From Anaerolineales bacterium (GTDB taxonomy: Bacteria; Chloroflexota; Anaerolineae; Anaerolineales; DRMV01): 8,263 bases of DNA. Of the stretch, positions 1 through 5,398 are shown piece after piece. Position numbers and translations under genes: made by a program. The stretch lies in contig JALXBY010000045.1 in NCBI GenBank assembly GCA_026991215.1, positions 1 to 8,263 on the forward strand. Reading direction: 5' to 3'. How positions within the stretch are numbered: position 1 is the first letter of the stretch; every line of letters begins with the position of its first letter. The notes below the pieces were generated by a model. It was not told the DNA's origin. It made no database searches and saw nothing but the letters and a program-made list of their open reading frames with translations.

Positions 1-375
1 GGGTAAGGGGGTGTTCGTGGGCGTCGGCGTGACCGGGGTGGGCGAGGGCGTGGCCGTGGGCGTGGGGGTATCCGTAGGCACGGGCGTGGGTTCCACGATG
101 CGATTGGCCCGCTGGAGGATGGCATACACCGAACCCGCGCCCAGGGAAACGAACACGGCCAGCATCAACAGCGCGACGGGCAGGCTCAGGGTAATCACGG
201 GCATCCGCGGGCCTGACCAGGCCGGGCGGGAACGGGAAGGCGCGGCCTCGGCCGCGGCCTGGGCTGGCTTTTCCTCGGCTGCGGGTTCAGGTCGGGGCGT
301 ACCACATACGGGGCACTGGGTCTGCTCTTCCGCCACCTGGGTATTACAGGTCGGGCACGTCCATGGGGCACTCAT
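1..375 (-). CDS. Zinc-ribbon, single-TM membrane protein with Thr/Pro-rich linker (3' end outside window)
   Basis: The first 125 residues are visible; the frame stays open to the window edge. Residues 1-26 form a zinc ribbon with two CxxC pairs (Cys7/Cys10 and Cys21/Cys24). An Ala/Glu/Pro-rich linker follows, then one hydrophobic segment at about residues 60-87. After it comes a TP-repeat stretch (TPTPT style) from about residue 96 to the edge. This gives a cytoplasmic zinc ribbon, one membrane pass and a stalk outside the membrane, which in Chloroflexota proteins of this type usually carries a further domain such as SH3b, LysM or a sensor (inference; that part is not visible). The ATG at 375 is supported by GGAGG at 381-385, five bases upstream, and by an extended -10 promoter at 399-407. 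The gene diverges from the oxidoreductase. No enzymatic function can be assigned. Confidence 0.8.
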   Translation of the reverse strand, partial: MSAPWTCPTCNTQVAEEQTQCPVCGTPRPEPAAEEKPAQAAAEAAPSRSRPAWSGPRMPVITLSLPVALLMLAVFVSLGAGSVYAILQRANRIVEPTPVPTDTPTPTATPSPTPVTPTPTNTPLP

Positions 376-398
376 ATCCGCCTCCAAAAGCGAAGCGC

Positions 399-407
399 AT
401 TATACCA
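399..407 (-). promoter_or_regulatory. Extended -10 promoter for the zinc-ribbon gene
   Basis: On the minus strand the sequence reads TGG-TATAAT, a perfect sigma-70 type -10 hexamer (399-404) preceded by a TGn extension (405-407). No good -35 box is seen 16-18 bases upstream, as is common for extended -10 promoters. Transcription would start near 392, giving a leader of about 17 bases that contains the GGAGG ribosome site of the gene starting at 375. The call is by motif only. Confidence 0.5.
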
Positions 408-432
408 GGGCGCCGACCGGCGCCGCTTGCCA

Positions 433-441
433 TGATATACT
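433..441 (+). promoter_or_regulatory. Extended -10 promoter for the oxidoreductase gene
   Basis: TGA-TATACT, a near-consensus -10 hexamer (436-441) with a TGn extension. No convincing -35 box is present. Transcription would begin near 448, leaving an untranslated leader of almost 100 bases before the ATG at 546. It lies about 30 bases from the opposite-facing promoter at 399-407, so one regulator bound between them could affect both genes (inference). Confidence 0.4.
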
Positions 442-450
442 CACGGCGCT

Positions 451-515
451 TTGGGGGCAACGTCCCCAACCCGGCCCTTTTGCGGCCCACAGGACATCCC
501 AGGGCCGGAGGTCCT
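451..515 (+). promoter_or_regulatory. Possible structured 5' leader (hairpin plus candidate pseudoknot)
   Basis: A hairpin pairs TTGGGG (451-456) with CCCCAA (464-469), with extra G-U and C-G pairs closing an AAC loop. Next to it, CCGGCCC (471-477) can pair with GGGCCGG (502-508), and AGGAC (491-495) with GTCCT (511-515). The second pair starts inside the loop of the first and ends outside it, which is H-type pseudoknot topology. The element would sit at the start of the predicted transcript, just ahead of the ribosome site at 533-538. It matches no riboswitch class I recognise. In DNA this GC-rich, chance pairing is a real alternative. Confidence 0.25.
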
Positions 516-545
516 GGCATCCCATCCGAATTGAGGGGTTTTTCC

Positions 546-1700
546 ATGCAGGTTGAGATTGCGGTCATCGGGGCTTCGTCTTCTGGACTTTTGGCGGCAT
601 ACCTGCTGGCCAAACAGGGGTTCGAGGTTGCGGTGTTCGAACAACAGCCCCGCTTCCGCCCGCGAGAGCGCACCCTCATCGTGACCGCGGCCTTTCGGGA
701 GGTCTACCCCTTCCCCCTGGAAACGGTGTGCCTCCACGAAAGCCCGTGGATGACGGTCGCGGCAGGCCCGGCCAGCCGCACCCTCCGCTTCCACCAGGCC
801 GACCTGGTCATCGACCGCGCCCGGCTGCTCCATGCCCTCTACCAAAAGGCCCAGGAAGCCGGCGTGCGCATCCACCTGGGGCACCGGTTGCAACGCCTGG
901 AGGCCACGGCCCAGGGCCTGGTGCAGGTCACCCTGCAGCGGTCCCGCGCGACCGCGATCACCGTGACCGTGACCCGGGGCCTTCTGGCCGCAGACGGCGT
1001 GTTCAGCGATGTCCGCCGTCGGCTGGGCCTGGCCATGCCGCCGGCCATCCCCATCGTGCAGGCCCGGGTGCCTCTGCCCCAGGGCTGGGACCCCCGCCGC
1101 ACCCAGGTGTGGTTCCGGCCCCGGCAGACCCGCTATTTCTTCTGGCTGATTCCCGAAGGGCCGACGACCGGTGCTTTGGGCGTGATGACCGACGCGGGGG
1201 TCAACCCGGCCGCAGCGCTCCGGGCCTTTGCCCAGGAGATGGGGCTGCCCCTGGGTGCGCACCAGGGCGCGTGGGTGGCCCTGTACCGTCCCGGTCTTCG
1301 TGCAGAAACCCGGCTGGGCCGTGTACCCGTGTACTTCCTGGGCGACGCGGCGGGCCAGGTCAAGAATTCCACCGTGGGCGGCACGGTAACCGGACTTTGG
1401 GCAGCCCAGGCCGTAGCCCGGTCGCTCCCCCAAGGCCGCCCCCTCCGCCGGGCGGCCCGGGACCTTTACCGGGAACTGTGGCTGCACTGGCTCATCCGCC
1501 GGGCCTTACACCACTTCCGGGAAGGCCACTACCGCTGGCTCATCGAGCACCTGCCCCAGGGGATGGCCGAACTGCTGGGCCGGCACCCCCGGGACCGGAT
1601 GGCGCCGGTCCTGGCCTGGGGGCTTTTGCGCGCGCCCCGGTTGTGGACGCTGGCCCCGGCGGCCCTGCGCAGCCTGCTGCGGCCCTTCCCGCCTGGGTAG
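546..1700 (+). CDS. FAD-dependent oxidoreductase, geranylgeranyl-reductase family
   Basis: A 384-residue flavoprotein. The N-terminal Rossmann segment has strand, GASSSG (residues 9-14), helix, and an acidic Glu32 closing the second strand, as expected for binding the ADP part of FAD. The middle glycine of the usual GxGxxG is Ser here. Residues 88-98 (VIDRARLLHAL) match the conserved region of the group-2 flavoprotein fold. The second FAD motif, GDAAGQVK at 266-273 followed by a Thr/Gly-rich loop, is typical of geranylgeranyl reductase-like enzymes, which saturate isoprenoid chains of lipids or pigments. The true substrate cannot be read from sequence; a halogenase-like or general monooxygenase role is possible. 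The C-terminal 100 residues look helical. The start at 546 was chosen because the fold begins there and GAGGGG (533-538) lies seven bases upstream; the frame is open further upstream but without homology. No membrane segment is seen. The selD start follows 85 bases after the stop. Confidence 0.8.
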   Translation: MQVEIAVIGASSSGLLAAYLLAKQGFEVAVFEQQPRFRPRERTLIVTAAFREVYPFPLETVCLHESPWMTVAAGPASRTLRFHQADLVIDRARLLHALYQKAQEAGVRIHLGHRLQRLEATAQGLVQVTLQRSRATAITVTVTRGLLAADGVFSDVRRRLGLAMPPAIPIVQARVPLPQGWDPRRTQVWFRPRQTRYFFWLIPEGPTTGALGVMTDAGVNPAAALRAFAQEMGLPLGAHQGAWVALYRPGLRAETRLGRVPVYFLGDAAGQVKNSTVGGTVTGLWAAQAVARSLPQGRPLRRAARDLYRELWLHWLIRRALHHFREGHYRWLIEHLPQGMAELLGRHPRDRMAPVLAWGLLRAPRLWTLAPAALRSLLRPFPPG

Positions 1701-1746
1701 GCCCGGATTTCATCTCACTCTTCAGAACAACCTTGCTCCCGCGGGG

Positions 1747-1752
1747 TAGAAT
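1747..1752 (+). promoter_or_regulatory. Weak candidate -10 box for selD
   Basis: TAGAAT matches the -10 consensus at five of six positions and lies 33 bases before the selD ATG. No acceptable -35 hexamer or TGn extension is found, so selD may instead be read through from the oxidoreductase gene ending at 1700. No terminator hairpin with a T-run is seen between them. Confidence 0.2.
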
Positions 1753-1775
1753 GCCCTGAGGCATCAGCGCGCGAT

Positions 1776-1781
1776 GGAGGA
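1776..1781 (+). promoter_or_regulatory. Ribosome binding site fixing the selD start
   Basis: GGAGGA lies four bases before the ATG at 1786. Another in-frame ATG at 1774 overlaps this site and has no purine-rich sequence upstream, so 1786 is preferred. The site also places the ribosome well upstream of the in-frame UGA, arguing that the region before the UGA is translated. Confidence 0.6.
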
Positions 1782-1785
1782 CGCC

Positions 1786-2859
1786 ATGAGCGGTGCCAAG
1801 TCCCCGCGCAACGGCAGGGAAATCCGGCTGACCGCGTACGCCCGCTGTGCAGGGTGAGCATCCAAGCTAAGCGCGGATGCGCTGGCGCAGGTTCTGCGCC
1901 CCCTGCACGAAATTTTCCCCAAAGATAGCCTGCCGGAGACGCTCCTGGCCGGACTGCACCCACCGGAGGATGCCGCGGTCTGGCAGGTGACCGCGCGGCA
2001 GGCCCTGGTCGCCACGGTGGATATGTTCACCCCCGTGGTGGACGACCCCTACGTCTATGGCGCGGTGGCCGCGGCCAACAGCCTTTCCGACGCCTACGCC
2101 ATGGCTGCGCGGCCCTTTCTGGCCCTGAGCGTGCTGGCCATACCCGCGGGCTGGCCGGTGGCCATCCCACAAGCCATCCTGCGGGGCGCGGGGGAAAAGG
2201 TGCGGGAGGCCGGGGCCTGGATCGCCGGCGGCCACAGCCTGCAGGACGAAGAACCCAAGTTCGGGTTGGTGGTCCTGGCCTGGGTGGACCCGGCCCGCAT
2301 GTTGCGGAAGAACGGGTTGCGGCCTGGGGACCACCTGGTGCTGACCAAACCCCTGGGGACGGGCACCATCACCACCGCGCTCAAGCAGGGCAAAGCCGAA
2401 CCTGCCCACGTTGCCCTGGTCCAGGACTGGATGATGCGCCTGAACCGGGACGCCGCCCTTGCCGCCCAGGAAGCCGGCCTGCAAGCCGCGACGGACATCA
2501 CCGGCTACGGTCTGCTGGGCCACGCCTGGGAGATGGCCGAATCCTCGGGCGTGCGATTGCGCATCCGGTGGGAGGCGGTCCCCATCATGGAACCGGCCTT
2601 CCAATACGCCCGCATGGGGATTTTCCCCGGCGGGTCGTACTCCAACTACGAAACCTACCTGCCCCACGTGACCTTTGCCCGGCCGCTGGAGCAACCGGAA
2701 CAACTGCTCCTCTTCGATGCCCAGACCAGCGGGGGCCTGCTGCTGGGGGTGCCGGAAGAGAAACTCGCGGCGTTCCGGGCCGCCGCGGAACGCCGTGGCC
2801 AGCCCTATTGGGTCATCGGCCAGGCCGAAGCAGGGGACCCGGTCATCGTAGTGGAATAG
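1786..2859 (+). CDS. selD: Selenide, water dikinase (selenophosphate synthetase), selenocysteine-containing
   Basis: SelD makes selenophosphate from selenide and ATP, the selenium donor for Sec-tRNA and selenouridine synthesis. Reading the UGA at 1855-1857 as Sec gives 357 residues, close to the 347 of E. coli SelD. The N-terminus, EIRLTAYARCAG-Sec-ASK, aligns with E. coli IRLTQYSHGAGCGCK: Sec24 sits at the catalytic Cys17 position and Lys27 at essential Lys20. The second E. coli Cys (Cys19) is Ser26 here. Downstream family motifs are complete: TVDMFTPVVDD (77-87), NSLSDAYAM (98-106), GGHS (148-151), TKPLGTG (187-193), DITGYGLLGH (237-246) and QTSGG (313-317). The frame has no other stop. Starting downstream of the UGA, for example at GTG 1987, would remove the active site. 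A SECIS-like structure follows the UGA. The gene converges with the nifX-like gene. A TGA nonsense mutation of a Cys codon is the alternative, made less likely by the intact remainder and the hairpin. Confidence 0.92.
1858..1900 (+). promoter_or_regulatory. Candidate bacterial SECIS element in selD mRNA
   Basis: Directly after the UGA, GCATCC (1858-1863) pairs with GGATGC (1875-1880). Three bases later a 17-base hairpin, GGCGCAGGUUCUGCGCC (1884-1900), forms seven G-C/A-U pairs around a GUU tip. The tip strongly resembles the E. coli fdhF SECIS apex (GCAGGUCUGC), whose loop G and U are contacted by SelB. The tip begins 34 bases after the UGA, inside the distance usually accepted for bacterial SECIS. 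No clear bulged U like that of fdhF is present in the stem. Which hairpin SelB binds cannot be told from sequence. Confidence 0.65.
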
Positions 2860-2884
2860 GAAGAGCCCCGGCCCCGCGCGGGTA

Positions 2885-2904
2885 GGGGAGGGCAATGCCC
2901 TCCC
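2885..2904. repeat. Intergenic palindrome (REP-like hairpin)
   Basis: GGGAGGGC (2886-2893) pairs perfectly with GCCCTCCC (2897-2904) around an AAT loop, just after the selD stop. With the flanking GTAGGG it resembles the GTAGGGG-type dispersed intergenic palindromes of high-GC thermophiles, although the right arm lacks the matching CCCTAC end. It could equally be a 3'-end stabilising hairpin. There is no T-run, so it is not called a terminator. Confidence 0.35.
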
Positions 2905-2924
2905 AAATATTATGGAAGTAAGGA

Positions 2925-2952
2925 AAGCCCCGGCCTGTTTGGGCCGGGGCTT
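2925..2952. terminator. Bidirectional terminator hairpin between convergent selD and nifX-like genes
   Basis: AAGCCCCGGCC (2925-2935) pairs with GGCCGGGGCTT (2942-2952), 11 perfect pairs around a six-base loop. It lies 65 bases after the selD stop and 12 bases beyond the minus-strand stop at 2965, so it can serve both transcripts. The tails are only mildly T-rich (TTCGTTTCG on plus, TTTCCTTACTTCC on minus), so termination strength is uncertain. The left arm repeats a sequence at 2865-2873 (GCCCCGGCC), which could pair with the right arm instead. Confidence 0.6.
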
Positions 2953-2964
2953 CGTTTCGTGGGC

Positions 2965-3378
2965 CTAATGCGCGCCATGGGCGTGCCTGTGCCCATGGTG
3001 GCCGTGGGGTTCGTGCAGGCGCCGCAGGTCCGATTGCAGACGGCCCTCCAGATAAGCCTGCACGACCTCATCCACCGACCCCGAAGCCAGGTAGACCCGA
3101 TAGCCCTGCTCGGTCAACCGGGTATAGGCGGGCCGGCCCATGCCTCCGGCAATCAGGACCTGGCAGTCGGCCACGGGTTCCACCATGCGCTGCATCCGTG
3201 CCCGGATGGCTTCGGGCGTGTGCTCGTGGTTGTGGGGCACCGTGGGCTTCTGCCGGGTCTCCCGGGCAACGATTCGACCATCTTCCACAACGAAGACCAC
3301 GAAGGCCGAAGCCCGCCCAAAGTGGGCGGCAACCCGCTGACCGTCGTCGGTCACCACCGCGATGCATTCACGGGCCAT
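2965..3378 (-). CDS. NifX/NifB-family (DiNase FeMo-co) metallocluster-binding protein with His-rich tail
   Basis: A 137-residue protein of the dinitrogenase FeMo-cofactor biosynthesis superfamily (NifX, NafY, NifB C-terminal domain). The family marks are the N-terminal strand, HFGRA near residue 20, a following strand, and GGMGRPAYTRLTEQGYRVYL in the second half. In nitrogen fixers such domains carry Fe-S or FeMo precursor clusters; outside nif clusters the role is mostly unknown, and no nif gene is seen here. The last 16 residues contain eight His (HGHHGHRHAHGAH), and HNHEH lies in the middle; both suggest transition-metal binding (inference). ATG 3378 is supported by GGGAGGT (3384-3390) five bases upstream. 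The frame is open further upstream, but only antisense-phase to the kinase gene. It starts 37 bases after the kinase stop and probably shares its transcript. Molecular partners are unknown. Confidence 0.82.
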   Translation of the reverse strand: MARECIAVVTDDGQRVAAHFGRASAFVVFVVEDGRIVARETRQKPTVPHNHEHTPEAIRARMQRMVEPVADCQVLIAGGMGRPAYTRLTEQGYRVYLASGSVDEVVQAYLEGRLQSDLRRLHEPHGHHGHRHAHGAH

Positions 3379-3416
3379 GGAGCACCTCCCTTGTGTTGAT
3401 GTCCCCAGTAGGGATG

Positions 3417-5372
3417 TCACGTTTGCCATCCCTGGAGGAAAGGTATCAGGGAAACCCGCAACACCGTCCCATCGTGGCAGCCAATCCAGAGGGTCTGGCT
3501 GCCCTCCATCCACGTGCTCAAGGGGGTTGCGGGCAGGGTCGTCTCCCAGAGGCTCTGTTTCCCCCGCCAGAACAAAAGGCGCCGGTCCCAACCCACAGAG
3601 ACGAACCCCTCCCCGACGAAGGCCACAGCCACCACCTGGTCCTGATGGGCCGCGTGGCGCCGGATGACGTGGCCGTTGTCCAGGCTGAGCATCCAGACGT
3701 ACCCGGATTCGCTCCCCAACAAGGCCGTCCGTCCCTGGATGGCCAGGGCCGTCCATCCAGTGGGGTAACGCCACTTACGCACCGGCCGGGCCCCGGAAGG
3801 GGAAATCCGCCAGATGGTCAATCGCCCCTGCACCTCGGCCAGGACCAGGTGTTGCGCGTCCAGCCAGGCCAGGTCTGCGGGTTCGGCCTTGCCGGCCTGA
3901 AAATGGAGCACTGGCTCGGGCTGAAGGCCCTGCCAGAGGTAGATGTGCCCTCGGATGTCCACCCCCGCCAGGTAGGGCAGGCCGCGCGTGATGGGCTGCA
4001 GGGCCAGATGCCGAATGCCATACGGCGCCGGCGTATACCCATGGACGGGTGTTTTTTGTTGCGGGAAGCTCCAGACCAGCACCTGACCATCGTGGCCCGC
4101 GCTGACGAAACGGGTCTGCCCTGGCGCGCTGGGCAGGGGAACCAACGCGGTGACGTAGCCCCCATGCCCGTAGAGGGCGGTGATGTTATCCACCTGGGAA
4201 TGCCAGGCCAAAACGGCATGTTGAACACCCACGAAGACCCATACATCGTGGGTGGCCAGGGCCTGCACAGGGCCGGGGGCGTGGAACGCGTGGGCCACCC
4301 AGAAGGGCATGGCCTGGGCTTCAGGCGGGGTTGGCGTGGGCGGGAGCTGTTCCTGGGAAGGCGTCGGGGACGTTGCTTCGTCGGCGACCCCAGCACCGCC
4401 GTAGGACGGGGAAGGCGGTGGCGGCGGCGGAGGCGCCACGCCAGACGCCGCACCCGAAGCAGGGACGTCATCCTCCACCAAATCGGTCAGGGCGTCGTCG
4501 TCCAGGGTCGCGCTCGTCGATTCGGTGAACCACGAAGGCGTGGAGACGAAGGTCTCCCGGGGCGGCCGTCGTCGCTCCAGGTACTCCAGGAGTTCGGCCG
4601 CATCCCAGGGCCGGTCTTTGGGGACCGGGGCCAGCATGCGGGCCACCAGTTCGTCCAGCCATGAAGGAACGTCGGATCGCAATTGGGAGACTCGCGTCCC
4701 AGGCCGTACCCTCTTATACTGCTTCAACGTGAGGGCCTCGAACAAAACCGCGCCCAGGCTATAGATGTCCGAAGCCGGGGGCAGGGGGCCCGTACTGTTC
4801 TCCTGCTCCGGACTCATGTACAGGGGCGTACCCGGATGGGACCTGGCCTGCCCACCCATCCGGGTCGTGTGGTCGGGCGTCTGGACGATGCCCAAATCCG
4901 CGATCTTGGCCCGGTCCCTGGCATCGAACAGGATGTTGGAGGGTTTGATATCCCGATGTACATAGCCCTGGGAATGCAGGGCCAGTAAGCCCTGGGCCGC
5001 TTCTTGGGCAAGGCGGACCACGGCCTCCACGGGCAGGCCCTCACGGGCCTGGCGCAAGCGGTCCTTGAGGGAACCGCCGGGCATGTATTCCATGACCAGG
5101 ACGTACAGGCCGTTCTTGGGGTCGGGTTCGTAGTCGTATACCCGGACGATGCCCTCGGCCTGGGCCAGCTGGGCCCCCAGGCGGGCCTCCAGCTGAAAGC
5201 GGGCCAGCACCCGTTTGAGGCGCTGGGTCGATTGGGTCACGATTTTGAGGGCCCGGGGGGCCTGCAGATGCAGATGCGTCGCCAGGTAGACCTCGGCAAA
5301 GCCGCCCTTCCCCAAAAGGCGCTCGATGCGATACTTCCCCAAAAGCACGGTTCCGGCAGAAAAGCGTGGCAT
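3417..5372 (-). CDS. Ser/Thr protein kinase with cytoplasmic WD40-like propeller
   Basis: A 651-residue Hanks-type kinase. Catalytic features in order: glycine loop GKGGFAEV (21-28), ATP-binding Lys43, helix-C Glu62, catalytic loop HRDIKPSN (139-146), metal-binding DLG (159-161, in place of DFG), activation-segment end GTPLYMSPEQ (181-190), and closing Arg in DRPW near 254. All residues needed for catalysis are present. A linker at about 270-355 is acidic and Thr/Ser-rich, then contains seven consecutive prolines (314-320) and TP repeats. The C-terminal 300 residues carry degenerate WD40-type blades (SAGHDGQVLVWSF, SVGWDRRLLFW, IGCHDGTVLRV). No hydrophobic membrane segment is found, so the whole protein should be cytoplasmic. 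Start ATG 5372 has AAGGAG (5379-5384) six bases upstream. It follows its paralogue's stop by 26 bases, so the two are likely co-transcribed. Substrates are unknown. Confidence 0.9.
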   Translation of the reverse strand: MPRFSAGTVLLGKYRIERLLGKGGFAEVYLATHLHLQAPRALKIVTQSTQRLKRVLARFQLEARLGAQLAQAEGIVRVYDYEPDPKNGLYVLVMEYMPGGSLKDRLRQAREGLPVEAVVRLAQEAAQGLLALHSQGYVHRDIKPSNILFDARDRAKIADLGIVQTPDHTTRMGGQARSHPGTPLYMSPEQENSTGPLPPASDIYSLGAVLFEALTLKQYKRVRPGTRVSQLRSDVPSWLDELVARMLAPVPKDRPWDAAELLEYLERRRPPRETFVSTPSWFTESTSATLDDDALTDLVEDDVPASGAASGVAPPPPPPPSPSYGGAGVADEATSPTPSQEQLPPTPTPPEAQAMPFWVAHAFHAPGPVQALATHDVWVFVGVQHAVLAWHSQVDNITALYGHGGYVTALVPLPSAPGQTRFVSAGHDGQVLVWSFPQQKTPVHGYTPAPYGIRHLALQPITRGLPYLAGVDIRGHIYLWQGLQPEPVLHFQAGKAEPADLAWLDAQHLVLAEVQGRLTIWRISPSGARPVRKWRYPTGWTALAIQGRTALLGSESGYVWMLSLDNGHVIRRHAAHQDQVVAVAFVGEGFVSVGWDRRLLFWRGKQSLWETTLPATPLSTWMEGSQTLWIGCHDGTVLRVSLIPFLQGWQT

Positions 5373-5398
5373 AGCCTGCTCCTTGATGGCGTCCCCCG

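Noticed and set aside
448..545. Possible tRNA (including selC) in the structured leader
   Set aside because: There is no T-loop GTTCGA-type motif, no acceptor stem and no CCA end, and the pairing topology is not a cloverleaf.
11..556. Plus-strand frame with a VGVGVGV repeat
   Set aside because: The repeat is the complement of the TP-repeat linker of the minus-strand zinc-ribbon protein, which has a real start, zinc ribbon and TM segment.
1855..1857. selD as a pseudogene or sequencing error at the TGA
   Set aside because: The TGA falls precisely on the catalytic Cys/Sec position, the rest of the protein is intact, and a SECIS-like hairpin follows. A random stop would be unlikely to land there.
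1867..2895. Minus-strand open frame of 342 codons opposite selD
   Set aside because: It is antisense to all conserved SelD motifs. Its Gly/Pro/His-rich composition reflects GC codon bias.
3379..3774. Upstream extension of the NifX-like protein to 269 residues
   Set aside because: The extra 132 codons overlap the kinase gene in another phase and lack family similarity. ATG 3378 has a strong ribosome site and begins exactly at the domain.
3198..4664. Long plus-strand open frame (488 codons) antisense to the shorter kinase
   Set aside because: The opposite strand encodes a clear kinase-propeller with a ribosome site. The plus-strand product is low-complexity Arg/Gly/Pro with no fold, as expected of a GC-rich shadow frame.
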